Shown here: piece after piece, positions 16,483-26,346 of the stretch | Layout: each line of letters starts with the position of its first letter | How positions within the stretch are numbered: the first letter of the stretch is position 1 | NCBI RefSeq assembly: GCF_002954615.1 | Contig: NZ_MSCJ01000001.1 | Span: 620,001 to 684,000, forward strand | Reading direction: 5' to 3' | DNA: 64,000 nt | Origin: Photobacterium angustum | GTDB taxonomy: Bacteria; Pseudomonadota; Gammaproteobacteria; Enterobacterales; Vibrionaceae | Position numbers and translations under genes: made by a program | The notes under the pieces: model-generated | The model's database searches: none | Seen by the model: only the letters and a program-made list of their open reading frames with translations | What the model was told of the DNA's origin: nothing

Positions 16483-19400
16483 TTAGTGTTGTTTACGTTG
16501 ACGTAAACCACGACCACCTAAAATAGTTTTGAGTACGTCTTTTTCTCTTAATTTACTCATCCCTACATAAGCGACTGGAACGAGAAATAGCGAGAAAAAT
16601 GTGCCAGCGGTTAATCCACCCACTAATACCAAGCCAATATTTACGCGACCTAATGAGCCAGGACCTGATGCAAACGCCAACGGTAGGGCACCTAAAATCA
16701 TGGTCAATGATGTCATTAAAATTGGACGTAAACGTGAGCGAGCACTATGGATTGCAGCATCAATGGCAGTTTTACCATGCTTACGTTGCTCATTGGCAAA
16801 TTCAACCAGCAAGATACCGTGTTTAGTGACCAATCCGACCAAGGTTAATAAGCCTATTTGTGAGTAAATATTGAGGCTTTGCCCAAAGACCCAGAGGGTC
16901 AATACAGCGCCTACAATACACAAAGGTACGGTAAGAAGGATGATCAGTGGATCAACGAAACTTTCAAATTGCGCAGCTAAGATCAGATAGATGAAAATTA
17001 GCGCCATTAAAAATAACGTTTGTGTACCATCCTGTGAGTCCATTAACTCTTTAACCACACCGTCGTAGGCATAGCTCTGCGAGTCATCAAGTAGCTCAGG
17101 TACATTTTCATCAATGTAATCACGTACATCACCTGCGGTATAACCTGGCATTAATGTCGCTGTGATCTCAGCACTATTTTGTCCCATATAAGTCTTAAAA
17201 CTGGACTCAGATGTTACTGCTTTAATTGAAACGAACTCAGACAAAGGAATATTCTGCCCCGATTCTGACGCCACATAAAGTTTATCAATAATATCGAAGT
17301 TACCCAGATCTTTACGGTTTACTTGAACACGAATAGGGTAGGTGTAACCATCATCAGCCTGTAAGTTTGCCGCTTTCAATGAGCCAAGGAAGGTCGATAG
17401 TGCATTGGTTACATCGGTATAAGCAACGCCTGACAAGATGATTGCGTTACGGTCAATACGTAAGTCATATCGGAGTTGATCTCGAAGTAATGAGCTTTTA
17501 ACGCGAGTTAAGCCTTTATACTCACTTAACTTTTTAACAATGCGGTTAGCGGTGTCATTAAGCTTCGTATTATCTCGATTAACGGTCTTAAGCTGCAGTT
17601 TTAAATTGGTTGCTGCATTTAGACCATCAGCAGAGCGCACACTAAATGACATACTGTATGCAGACAGAGTGCTTGCTGCTTTTTCAGTCAGTTCAGAAAC
17701 GATCTCATCTGCTGGTTTAGTACGTTTACCCCAAGGTTCGAGTAAAATATGATTGGATGGTGTTGCTTCGATATAAGATAAATTCGCAGCAATATCTTTG
17801 TTATCTTCCATAACCGTATTTAGCTCAGAGTTATGCTTAATATGATAACGACGACCGACACCTGTCGGTGCTTCTGAACTACCATCAATGAAGCCAGTAT
17901 CTTCTGTCGGCAACAATACTTGTGGCATAGACCATACTGCGACACCAGATAGGGCAATGAGCGCAAGTGCTATCCCACCCATCAATGCTTTTCGATCAAA
18001 CCATTTAGAGAGTTGTTTCGTGTAACCTAGTGATAGCTTGTGAATCTGCTTATCAATTGCAGCGAACCATTTAGGTTGTTGTGCTACCGGTTTAATTAAA
18101 TAAGCACACATCATAGGGGAAAGTGTTAGAGCAACCATACCTGAGATGATCACTGATGCTGCAAGGGTAAAAGCAAATTGGCGGAACAGATCAGCTGTCA
18201 TACCTGACATTAAACCAATAGGCAGGTAAACGGCTGCAAGGGTCATTGTCATTGCTATTACTGGGAAGATAATTTCATTACTCCCCTTAATGGCAGCATT
18301 AAGCGGTGTTTCACCTTCTTCTATATAGCGATAACAATTTTCAACCACTACGATAGCATCATCAACCACAAGGCCGATCGCAAGGATAATGGCTAAAATA
18401 GTCAGTACATTAATGCTGAAACCAAGAAATGACATTACTGCAAAAACACCAATAATACATACTGGGATAGTGATAATTGGGATTGATGCAATACGCAGTG
18501 AGCCAAGGAAAAGTACCACAATTACTGATACTAAAACGATAGCTTCAAAGAGGGTATGGAAGCCTTGGTCAATAGATTCTTGAATGAAATCTGCTTGGTT
18601 ATAGACCATCTTCATTTCTAAGCCATCTGGCAAGTGTTGTTGCATTTTTGCGATTTCAGCTTTTACACGTGCGGCAACATCAACAGGGTTCTCACTCTTA
18701 AGTGGCAGCACCTGTAGTGACATAGCAGTTTCACCATTCACTTTAAGTTTGCTCGGGGTCAGGCTGTTTTCACCCATTTTGACATCAGCAACATCTTTAA
18801 TACGGATGATGTTGCCATCATCGACTCGGATAACGAGATCTTGTACATCTTTAACACTGGTTACTTGAGTCACTGGGTTAATTTGGAAATTACGTGCTTC
18901 CCCAACGATCTGACCAACCGTAAATGATGAACTGTATGCGCTAAGTGTTGTAACAATATCAGCAGGTTTAACATTGAGTGCCATCATACGATTTGGGTTA
19001 AGCCAAACACGGACAGCTTTAGCTGCACCACCATACGGTCCATATACCCCACCGACACCTTGAATATGTCTAAACTGCGGTTTGATTTGTTGACCAATAA
19101 AGTCGTACATCTCTTGCGAGCTCATTGTCCCTTTATTGATGAAGGTAATAATGTTACTGGCTGAGCCCTTATCACCTGAATCATCGGTAACCGTCGGTTT
19201 ATCAACCATACTTGGTGGAAAATCAACGATGGCTTCAATGCTACTACGTAACTTATTCATTAAGTTTGCATATTCAACATCAGTAATACCATCGCTAAAC
19301 TTTACATTTAATGTGCATTTACCTTGGGTACAGTCAGTCGTCATATTATCAACGCTTTCTAACCCTGTGGCGGCATTAATTAAATGTGTTGCGACATTTC

Positions 19401-19581
19401 GCGACATAAAGTCAGCACTGGCACCATCAATATTGGCGGTAACCGTTGCTTTGGGGGTGTTGTGTTCTGGGAAATATTGAATTGCAAGCTTTTGAAAAGA
19501 AAACAAACCAATAAGAATAATTGCAATACTTATAACTGAAGCAAAAACAGGATGTTTAATACAGACTTCAGGTAGCTTCAT
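16483..19581 (-). CDS. RND multidrug efflux permease (HAE1 family)
   Basis: A 1032-residue inner membrane proton-driven efflux pump of the AcrB/MexB type. The first helix region PVFASVISIAIILIGLFSF, the TM4 proton-relay aspartates in IGLVVDDAIVVVENCYRY, and the TM10 lysine in LVGLVTKHGILLVEFANEQR are all present. Large periplasmic loops (about residues 40-330 and 555-860) form the porter domain. Length is normal. It overlaps the upstream adaptor gene by 14 bases. No outer membrane channel gene is adjacent, so it would use a TolC encoded elsewhere. Substrates cannot be predicted; the exact subfamily name is not assigned. Confidence 0.9.
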   Translation of the reverse strand: MKLPEVCIKHPVFASVISIAIILIGLFSFQKLAIQYFPEHNTPKATVTANIDGASADFMSRNVATHLINAATGLESVDNMTTDCTQGKCTLNVKFSDGITDVEYANLMNKLRSSIEAIVDFPPSMVDKPTVTDDSGDKGSASNIITFINKGTMSSQEMYDFIGQQIKPQFRHIQGVGGVYGPYGGAAKAVRVWLNPNRMMALNVKPADIVTTLSAYSSSFTVGQIVGEARNFQINPVTQVTSVKDVQDLVIRVDDGNIIRIKDVADVKMGENSLTPSKLKVNGETAMSLQVLPLKSENPVDVAARVKAEIAKMQQHLPDGLEMKMVYNQADFIQESIDQGFHTLFEAIVLVSVIVVLFLGSLRIASIPIITIPVCIIGVFAVMSFLGFSINVLTILAIILAIGLVVDDAIVVVENCYRYIEEGETPLNAAIKGSNEIIFPVIAMTMTLAAVYLPIGLMSGMTADLFRQFAFTLAASVIISGMVALTLSPMMCAYLIKPVAQQPKWFAAIDKQIHKLSLGYTKQLSKWFDRKALMGGIALALIALSGVAVWSMPQVLLPTEDTGFIDGSSEAPTGVGRRYHIKHNSELNTVMEDNKDIAANLSYIEATPSNHILLEPWGKRTKPADEIVSELTEKAASTLSAYSMSFSVRSADGLNAATNLKLQLKTVNRDNTKLNDTANRIVKKLSEYKGLTRVKSSLLRDQLRYDLRIDRNAIILSGVAYTDVTNALSTFLGSLKAANLQADDGYTYPIRVQVNRKDLGNFDIIDKLYVASESGQNIPLSEFVSIKAVTSESSFKTYMGQNSAEITATLMPGYTAGDVRDYIDENVPELLDDSQSYAYDGVVKELMDSQDGTQTLFLMALIFIYLILAAQFESFVDPLIILLTVPLCIVGAVLTLWVFGQSLNIYSQIGLLTLVGLVTKHGILLVEFANEQRKHGKTAIDAAIHSARSRLRPILMTSLTMILGALPLAFASGPGSLGRVNIGLVLVGGLTAGTFFSLFLVPVAYVGMSKLREKDVLKTILGGRGLRQRKQH

Positions 19582-20725
19582 GATTCGGCTCCGTTACTGT
19601 TTTGTCATCTTTTTTTGCAGCAGTGGCAGGATCGGTGGTTTTCTTTTTCTTTTCTTGTGCTGGCGCATCAGCTGTTGGTGCTTGAGTCTTGATGATATTT
19701 ACTAAAGTTTCATCATCGATTTTTTGATGACCAGTGACAACAACAATGTCATCTACCTTTAAGCCTTTTTCAACAATTACATAGCCATTATTAAGGTTGT
19801 TACCTAAAGTTAGGTAACGCTTAGTAGCAATGTTGTTTTTATCGACAACCCAAACATAGCGATCTTCATTGTGGGCAAGAATGGCGTTTTGTGGCGCAAT
19901 AATACGATTTGTTCGACCGTTTACCATTTGGCTTACTTGGGCAAACATACCTGGGGCCAAAATATGGTTGGGGTTTTCGATACGAGCATGAATAGCCACA
20001 CGCCCCGTATTTTTATTAACGGCTGGTGCAACGTAATCAACAATGCCGTTAAATGTCATATCTTTGTATGCTTCTACAGTAACCGTAATTGGCTGACCCT
20101 TTACAGCCTTTCCTAAATCGTTTTGGCTAATGGTGTAGGAGACTTCAACAGGGTTGAGGTTATAAATACTTACTAGAGGTGTCGCTGCATCAATAATACT
20201 TCCTGCTGATTTAGTGAAGTTGGTCAGTTCACCATCAAAAGGAGCGGTAATGGCATAATCTTTTAAAATAGCTTGTTGTTGTCGATAATCAGCAGCAGCA
20301 AGGTTAGCGGCATCTTGAAGCTCTTCAAAATCTTGTTTAGATAATGCGCCGGGTTGCTTTTTATTTAGCTCGATAACACGTTTAACTTTATTTCTTGCGG
20401 TTGTTAATGAGCTTGCTGCTTTATCAAGATCAGCTTTGGCTTTACTGCTATCTAATTTTGCAATTAGTTGACCTTTTTTTACCACATCACCATCTTTGAA
20501 ATTGATAGCGACAAGCTTACCTGGAGCACTGAATGTGAGCTCTGCAAAATCAATCGCATTAATTTTTCCCACTTCATTTAATGTGGCAACAAATTCTTTG
20601 GTAGAAATAGGCTCGACAGTGACAGGAATTGCTTGTTTTTTTTCATTATCATTAGCTAAAGCATAAGTACTTGAAGCTAAAGTTATAATAGTGAGTAGTA
20701 GCGGAAATGATTTTTTATAGTGCAC
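19568..20725 (-). CDS. RND efflux periplasmic adaptor (membrane fusion protein)
   Basis: The HlyD/AcrA-type adaptor that joins the RND permease to an outer membrane channel. The 385 residues have a signal peptide (MHYKKSFPLLLTIITLASST, cleavage near YALA), a lipoyl half-motif GKLVAINFKDGDVVKKGQLIA, a coiled-coil hairpin with SKQDFEELQDAANLAAADYRQ broken across residues 125-150, the second lipoyl half ITAPFDGELTNFTKSAGSII, and a beta-barrel. The lysine- and threonine-rich tail after residue 350 is low complexity. The start codon is GTG at 20725, with AAGAG about 10 bases before it; no in-frame ATG is near. It is first in the two-gene operon. Confidence 0.9.
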   Translation of the reverse strand: MHYKKSFPLLLTIITLASSTYALANDNEKKQAIPVTVEPISTKEFVATLNEVGKINAIDFAELTFSAPGKLVAINFKDGDVVKKGQLIAKLDSSKAKADLDKAASSLTTARNKVKRVIELNKKQPGALSKQDFEELQDAANLAAADYRQQQAILKDYAITAPFDGELTNFTKSAGSIIDAATPLVSIYNLNPVEVSYTISQNDLGKAVKGQPITVTVEAYKDMTFNGIVDYVAPAVNKNTGRVAIHARIENPNHILAPGMFAQVSQMVNGRTNRIIAPQNAILAHNEDRYVWVVDKNNIATKRYLTLGNNLNNGYVIVEKGLKVDDIVVVTGHQKIDDETLVNIIKTQAPTADAPAQEKKKKTTDPATAAKKDDKTVTEPNHEAT

Positions 20726-20884
20726 GTCATTTAACTCTTATGGGGGATAAGGGTGTCGGTGTGCAGTAAGCGTATAATAAATACGCAATTATAATGTCAG
20801 TGAATGGTTAGCTGGGGTTAGTCATTGTCAGGGTTATGTTATTTTTAAGCGTTTGTTAGGTATCATTCAATTTGATATTAAAAA

Positions 20885-20916
20885 AAACCGTGAATATTGA
20901 TAAATATTCACGGTTT
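20885..20916 (-). terminator. terminator after sodB
   Basis: AAACCGTGAATATT (20885-20898) pairs with AATATTCACGGTTT (20903-20916), and on the minus strand the stem is followed by a T run (complement of the A run at 20881-20887). Confidence 0.9.
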
Positions 20917-20940
20917 CTCATTAAGTCACTTAATCTGTAA

Positions 20941-21531
20941 TTATGCTGCTAGGTTTTTAGCAACGAAATCCCAGTTAACTAGTGCCCAGAATGCGTCCAT
21001 GTAGCTTGGACGTAGGTTACGGTAGTCAATGTAGTAAGCATGTTCCCACAGATCAACTGTTAGAAGAGGAGTCATTTTAAGACCTTCTTCAGCGATAGGG
21101 CAACCTGCGTTAGAAGTGTTCACGATTTCTAATGAACCATCTTCCATTTTAACTAACCAAGTCCAAGAAGAACCGAAGTTGTTGATTGCAGACTCTGTGA
21201 ATTTTGCTTTGAAATCAGCAAAAGAACCGAATGCTTTTACGATAGCATCAGCTACTTCACCTGTTGGTTCACCGCCAGCATTAGGTGCTAGACAGTTCCA
21301 GTAGAACGTGTGGTTCCATACCTGAGCTGCATTGTTAAATACGCCGCCAGTTGAAGTTTGTACGATTTCTTCAAGTGACTTTTCAGCAAGCTCTGTACCT
21401 TCAACAAGACCGTTAAGCTTTACAACGTAAGTGTTGTGGTGCTTACCGTAGTGGTATTCAAGAGTTTCTTGAGAAATGTGTGGCTCAAGAGCGTTCATTG
21501 CGTAAGGTAGAGCTGGTAGTTCAAATGCCAT
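20941..21531 (-). CDS. sodB: superoxide dismutase, Fe-type
   Basis: A cytoplasmic enzyme that converts superoxide to peroxide and oxygen. The 196-residue sequence begins MAFELPALPYAMNALEPHIS. Metal ligands are His27 (HYGKHH), the histidine in VWNHTFYW, and Asp and His in DLWEHAYY. The AAQVWNH motif places the active-site glutamine in the Fe-type position, and the later LEIVNTSNAGCPI lacks the Mn-type glutamine. That makes it the iron enzyme, in contrast to the second dismutase at 30216-30830. It is monocistronic with its own terminator. Confidence 0.96.
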   Translation of the reverse strand: MAFELPALPYAMNALEPHISQETLEYHYGKHHNTYVVKLNGLVEGTELAEKSLEEIVQTSTGGVFNNAAQVWNHTFYWNCLAPNAGGEPTGEVADAIVKAFGSFADFKAKFTESAINNFGSSWTWLVKMEDGSLEIVNTSNAGCPIAEEGLKMTPLLTVDLWEHAYYIDYRNLRPSYMDAFWALVNWDFVAKNLAA

Positions 21532-21859
21532 TGCTCAATTCTCCATATTATTCGTTTTGTGGTGTTTACCACGACATCATTGCTTCCAGTAAGCATCAAG
21601 GCTTACTTGATTATTTTTGAATCTGACCGATTCATTTTAGCAACTTTTTTCTTTATTAAAAGACTTGGAAATAAAAAAATACCCTATACCTCGTTAATCA
21701 AAGCGTCAATGACCTTTTAAAAAACAAGGGTATTGAAACTGAGATCTGGTATTGCATCAAAAGCACTCGCTTAGTACGGGAAAATATTTTTATTGGTGAC
21801 GATAACCAAGTAGAATGGTAGGGTTTAAGTAATTACTATTAAGGTTGTACGAGGAAGTT
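21532..21859. other. 328-bp divergent promoter region between sodB and grxD
   Basis: AT-rich. An 8-bp inverted repeat, AATACCCT (21678-21685) and AGGGTATT (21727-21734), and a small hairpin around 21619-21633 (GAATC / GATTC) are visible. No known operator was recognised. Confidence 0.5.
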
Positions 21860-22198
21860 ATGGAAACTATCGACAAAATTAAGCAGCAAATCGCAGAAAA
21901 CCCAATTCTACTTTACATGAAAGGTTCACCTAAGCTACCGAGCTGTGGTTTTTCTTCTCAAGCTTCACAAGCACTAATGGGCTGTGGTGAAAAGTTTGCA
22001 TATGTTGATATTCTACAAAACCCAGATATTCGCGCTGAACTTCCAATTTACGCGCAGTGGCCAACTTTCCCACAATTATGGGTTGATGGTGAACTTATTG
22101 GTGGTTGTGACATTATTCTTGAGATGTTCCAAAAAGGTGAGCTTCAGCCATTATTAAAAGAAGTTGCTGAACGCCGTGACGCAGCCTCTGCTGAATAA
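21860..22198 (+). CDS. grxD: monothiol glutaredoxin GrxD (Grx4)
   Basis: A 112-residue monothiol glutaredoxin with the CGFS active site in LPSCGFSSQASQAL. Such proteins bind a glutathione-ligated [2Fe-2S] cluster as homodimers or with BolA and help iron-sulfur cluster delivery. The glutathione-binding WPTFPQLWVDGELIGGCDI is intact. I use ATG 21860 (METIDKIKQQ), preceded by GAGGAAG; an upstream TTG would add five residues. It faces away from sodB, with which it shares an iron theme. Confidence 0.95.
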   Translation: METIDKIKQQIAENPILLYMKGSPKLPSCGFSSQASQALMGCGEKFAYVDILQNPDIRAELPIYAQWPTFPQLWVDGELIGGCDIILEMFQKGELQPLLKEVAERRDAASAE

Positions 22199-22243
22199 TT
22201 TATTACGTCTAAACGTTATTTTAATAGTGTTTAGCTGAAAAAT

Positions 22244-22270
22244 AAAAACCGCCAAATTGGCGGTTTTTTT
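22244..22270. terminator. terminator after grxD
   Basis: AAAAACCGCCAA (22244-22255) pairs with TTGGCGGTTTTT (22257-22268), followed by further Ts. A-rich sequence on the left means it may also serve the convergent antiporter gene. Confidence 0.85.
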
Positions 22271-22296
22271 GTTTATATAAATAAAAAGTCTATGGC

Positions 22297-23634
22297 TTAT
22301 AGCACCATAGAAGCTAACCAACCAAATCCAATTAATGGCAAGTTATAGTGGATGAATGTCGGTACAACCGAATCCCAAATATGATCGTGCTGACCATCCG
22401 CATTCAAACCTGATGTTGGACCTAAGGTCGAATCTGAAGCTGGAGAGCCCGCATCACCTAATGCTGCTGCAGTACCTACTATCGCGATGGTTGCCATTGG
22501 TGAGAAACCAAAAGATAGACAAAGCGGTACATAAATCGTGGCTAGAATTGGAATGGTTGAGAACGAAGAACCGATCCCCATGGTTACTAATAAACCCACA
22601 ACCAGCATTAGCAGTGAAGCAAGAGGTTTGTTATTACCAATCACAGCTTCAAGGGAATTTACTAAGGTTTCTACGCCGCCTGTTGCTTTCATTACCGCAG
22701 CAAAACCTGCTGCTGCAATCATAATAAAGCCGATCATCGCCATCATATGAACACCTTTGGTGAACACATCATGGGTTTCTTTCCACTTAATGACGCCCGT
22801 GAAAGTAAACACCATAAAGCCAACAAGGCCACCGATGATCATCGAACCACTATATAATTGTGCGCCTAGTGCGGCAAAAATAGCGGCAACAGCGACATAG
22901 ACGTGACGCATGTCGATTTCTTTTTTCTCTGGCTCACTGGCAAGGATCTTTTCAACGGAATACTCACGTGGTTTACGGTAACTGATAAAAATAGACACCA
23001 ATAAACCAAATAACATGCCACAAGCAGGTAAAAGCATTGCTACGGGTACTTGGCTAGCTAATACATCTAAGCCGTTATCATGTAAGTTTTTAAGTAAGAT
23101 GTTATTTAAGAAAATACCGCCAAAACCAATAGGTAACACCATATAAGGGGTGACTAAACCAAAGGTTAATACACAAGCGATTAAACGACGGTCTAATTTT
23201 AGTTTGGCAAAAACATGCAGTAGCGGCGGTATTACAATTGGGATGAAAGCAATATGTACCGGAATAACGTTCTGAGAAGAAATGGCAAGTAAGACTAGAA
23301 TGATAAGAACGCTATATTTGACGCCCGTTGCAGCCGCGGCATTATTATGGCCGCTAATGCGCTTGATCACTTTTTGCGCCAGTACATCAGTGATACCTGA
23401 ACGGGAGATTGCAACGGCAAACGTACCGAGCATGGCATAACTAAGCGCTGTGGTTGCACCGCCACCAAGACCACCTTCAAAGGCTGATACCGCATCAGTG
23501 AGAGACATTCCACCAATAAGGCCGCCAACAATGGCACTAAAGGTTAGCGCGACCACCACATTCACTCGCATTAACGCGAGTATCAGCATGATACATACCG
23601 CTATAACTACAGGGTTCATAAAGCTTTGATCCAT
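22297..23634 (-). CDS. Na+/H+ antiporter family protein (YuiF-like)
   Basis: A 445-residue polytopic inner membrane protein. Stretches such as [54 protein letters not shown] and [17 protein letters not shown] resemble the COG2056 / YuiF group of putative sodium-proton antiporters related to the NhaC superfamily. The C-terminal [19 protein letters not shown] repeats the polar, conserved discontinuous helix seen in such carriers. Substrate is not proven; amino acid exchange is a reasonable alternative. The ATG at 23634 has a weak Shine-Dalgarno. Monocistronic. Confidence 0.78.
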   Translation of the reverse strand: MDQSFMNPVVIAVCIMLILALMRVNVVVALTFSAIVGGLIGGMSLTDAVSAFEGGLGGGATTALSYAMLGTFAVAISRSGITDVLAQKVIKRISGHNNAAAATGVKYSVLIILVLLAISSQNVIPVHIAFIPIVIPPLLHVFAKLKLDRRLIACVLTFGLVTPYMVLPIGFGGIFLNNILLKNLHDNGLDVLASQVPVAMLLPACGMLFGLLVSIFISYRKPREYSVEKILASEPEKKEIDMRHVYVAVAAIFAALGAQLYSGSMIIGGLVGFMVFTFTGVIKWKETHDVFTKGVHMMAMIGFIMIAAAGFAAVMKATGGVETLVNSLEAVIGNNKPLASLLMLVVGLLVTMGIGSSFSTIPILATIYVPLCLSFGFSPMATIAIVGTAAALGDAGSPASDSTLGPTSGLNADGQHDHIWDSVVPTFIHYNLPLIGFGWLASMVL

Positions 23635-23847
23635 CCGTTTTATTGGGTAATTGTGAACTACACGAGTTTGACTGTTTCAAAGTGAGTACATAATCACAGA
23701 AATAGAGGGGTGAAATAACACCGTTTTTACCAGTTTGCTTAATTTTTTGCACATGTCGAGGACAAAATGTGTTTTGAAGCACATTTTATTGAGGTTGTAT
23801 GATTTTAAATCACTTAAAAGGATGTTTTTGATTGGATTATTAGGCAA

Positions 23848-23875
23848 TAAAAAGGCTAGCAGAATGCTAGCCTTT
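23848..23875 (-). terminator. terminator after volA
   Basis: AAAGGCTAGC (23851-23860) pairs with GCTAGCCTTT (23866-23875); the A run at 23848-23853 gives Ts after the stem on the minus strand. Confidence 0.85.
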
Positions 23876-23900
23876 GAGCGGTATTGATTAGTTATGTGAT

Positions 23901-26309
23901 TTAAGGTGCTGCGTTTAATACATTTGTATCCGTTATGGTTAATGTTTTGCCATCACCATTAATAAATGAATGCATTTCTGATTGCATTTCACTTGTTACA
24001 GCAGCATCTGATGATGGATCGAGTAATGATGAATGACTTCCTGCGTTAAATAACACCGCATTCTTCACTAGTGTGCCATTAATCGATGCGGTTGTTGGTG
24101 CCAATTGCATCGTTTTGAGTAGAGGTGTAGTACCTGTAAACGGTGAATAAGGAACAGGGATTTCAGTACCCGTTACTGTTGTTCCTGGTGGTGTGAGATT
24201 AGGGATAGTTTGATCATTTTGTACTTGGGTTAGGTAAACAGAAGCAGTGCTTGGTACTAATAACGAATGGTTAATAGGATCGACACTATCAAGCACTGTT
24301 TGTGCGGCATAAGCAAACTGTGTAAATGAGTCATAAATTGTGCTTAGCGTTGCTAATGAGGTTTCACTACCATCACTAATTAATCCCGCTTCATAACCTT
24401 GATAACAAAGTGGTATCGGCGTATCACCACATTGGTTTTTAAAGTCAGCATTTGAACTTGCTAAAATATTCCCTTTGATGAGATTGCCAAAACTTCCTGA
24501 ATTTAATAGTAAGTAAGGGATCTCAGCGCCAGGGTTTGCAAGTGCAAATTGATCAATCGCGAAGAGTTGATCTGCGGCGTCGTTGCCTGTTGGACGATTT
24601 GTCACATTTGCTACATTAATCCCAGTCATTGCACCTAATGAGTGACCAGTAAAGTTAACCTTTGCCTGAGGGTTTAGCATTGCTAGTGCGCCTAGGTTTG
24701 CCAGTTGATCTGGTGCCGTTTGTGCCAAAGTACCTATTTGTACAAATAAACGTGTAATTGATGCTTTTAGGTTGATCACATCAATCGTACTTTGACGTAA
24801 ATTATCACGGGCAACCGTTAGTGCACCAAGGTTTAAATAAATAGATGGGTTGTCCGCTGCGGTCACGCCACCTATACCTCTATCACCATGCAATGGAAGG
24901 TTAATCGCAAAGATCGCACGACATTGATCGCCTATGATAGTGTCAGCAAGTGCTGATTGAGTTAGGGTATCTTTACTACTTGTCACTCCATGTTGGTAAA
25001 TGGTAACGCTGTTAGATAAAGGAGTTTTACAGCTAGGATTGTTAGGTAGTACTAATGTGTACTCGATTGAAGCGATTGAGCGCAGTTTAGGCACTGGGCT
25101 ATAACGAGTGATCAGCCTTGCTTCATCTAACTGCTTACCATCAGGTAAGAGAATTTCAGCGCCAGTTAACGCAGTTAATACGCGTTGTTGTGCTGCGGGA
25201 TCTGTTGCTACATTAGCAAAGTCTGTTGGATCGATATTTAGCTCTGCAATTTTTGTTTGAACGGCAAGCTTTTCGGCATCGGTACCATTTGCTAGTACGT
25301 ATTGAATTTTAGCAAGGCTCGGCATACCACTTTGCCAAGGCGTATTTAAGAATTTATCTGGCTGCATATCTAGGAAATAGGGAAGGTGAATCGTACCTGT
25401 GAATATCTCACCCAAACCAACGAGTGTATTTCCTTTAGACGTTGGTCGATCAATATTAAAGAGGGTGCTATCTAAGGTAGTTGTATCAATACTGCTGTCG
25501 ATTGCCGTGCCTTTCCATATATCAGACGGCTTACTATTTATCGCTAATGCTGTTGCGGATTTTGCTGCAAAAAGCACATCACCAACAGAGGCTGTGGTAA
25601 ACCATGATGAGAAAATAATGCTGTCTTTATCAACCCCAACTTGCGCAAAAGCAGCTTCGGTTGCTTGGGTCACTGCCTGAGCTGGAAGTAAGGCTGGAGA
25701 GGGTGGTGTTGCCGTCGATTTTAATGTGGCGTATGAACCACTTGTACCGACAGGATTATTTTTATCATCTTTTAGTGTATTAGTGACAGCAAACATATAA
25801 TTGCTAGCAGGATCTAAGGGCTTAAGTAAGACTGCTGTTAATGTGTCACCAGAGGCTTGAACAAGATAATCTTGCCCCTCAACCAGCTTTATAGGCGCAG
25901 TGCTATCTGAGGTGTCAGTAGGATCGCCTGATTTTATCAGGTAGAAACTTCCAGCCGCACTGTCTGGGTTTAATGGATTACCTTTAAAGTTGACAAGGAT
26001 CGGTTGGCTGGTACTCCAACCATCCGTAGCTCCCATAGCCACTACTGGATTAGATATATCAGTAGGATCATCAACGGTACTCTCAATGCTGAGTGTGCCA
26101 TCTTCTTGATCCATCGCTAAATAGGTCGGCGTTACAATAATTGGCGAACTTGGGTTTGAGATAATATCAAAGTTTACTTTTGTTTCTGCATTTAGGCTGT
26201 CAGCAGTATCGGGATCAATCGTAGGGGCGCCCGTTGTTTTGCTGTCGCCACCACATCCGGTTAGTCCCAAGCTAGCAGCTATAATGATCGATAAAAAATG
26301 CTTGTTCAT
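23901..26309 (-). CDS. volA: VolA-like surface lipoprotein lysophospholipase (Pla-1/cef family)
   Basis: An 802-residue lipoprotein counted from ATG 26309, which has AAGGA upstream; a six-codon longer start is less likely. The signal peptide ends in LTGCGG, so Cys19 would be lipidated. The lipase nucleophile motif is GHSLGAMTG with Ser557, preceded by the oxyanion-type region IYQHGVTSSKDT and HGDRGIGG. In Vibrio cholerae, VolA is a surface-exposed lysophospholipase cotranscribed with a FadL homologue; it releases fatty acids from lysophosphatidylcholine. The same order is seen here: fadL lies 38 bp upstream on the same strand. Length and architecture agree with the Pla-1/cef extracellular lipase family. 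Confidence 0.88.
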   Translation of the reverse strand: MNKHFLSIIIAASLGLTGCGGDSKTTGAPTIDPDTADSLNAETKVNFDIISNPSSPIIVTPTYLAMDQEDGTLSIESTVDDPTDISNPVVAMGATDGWSTSQPILVNFKGNPLNPDSAAGSFYLIKSGDPTDTSDSTAPIKLVEGQDYLVQASGDTLTAVLLKPLDPASNYMFAVTNTLKDDKNNPVGTSGSYATLKSTATPPSPALLPAQAVTQATEAAFAQVGVDKDSIIFSSWFTTASVGDVLFAAKSATALAINSKPSDIWKGTAIDSSIDTTTLDSTLFNIDRPTSKGNTLVGLGEIFTGTIHLPYFLDMQPDKFLNTPWQSGMPSLAKIQYVLANGTDAEKLAVQTKIAELNIDPTDFANVATDPAAQQRVLTALTGAEILLPDGKQLDEARLITRYSPVPKLRSIASIEYTLVLPNNPSCKTPLSNSVTIYQHGVTSSKDTLTQSALADTIIGDQCRAIFAINLPLHGDRGIGGVTAADNPSIYLNLGALTVARDNLRQSTIDVINLKASITRLFVQIGTLAQTAPDQLANLGALAMLNPQAKVNFTGHSLGAMTGINVANVTNRPTGNDAADQLFAIDQFALANPGAEIPYLLLNSGSFGNLIKGNILASSNADFKNQCGDTPIPLCYQGYEAGLISDGSETSLATLSTIYDSFTQFAYAAQTVLDSVDPINHSLLVPSTASVYLTQVQNDQTIPNLTPPGTTVTGTEIPVPYSPFTGTTPLLKTMQLAPTTASINGTLVKNAVLFNAGSHSSLLDPSSDAAVTSEMQSEMHSFINGDGKTLTITDTNVLNAAP

Positions 26310-26346
26310 AGTATTCCTTACTTTCAATTTTTAGTTCAGTCTTGGG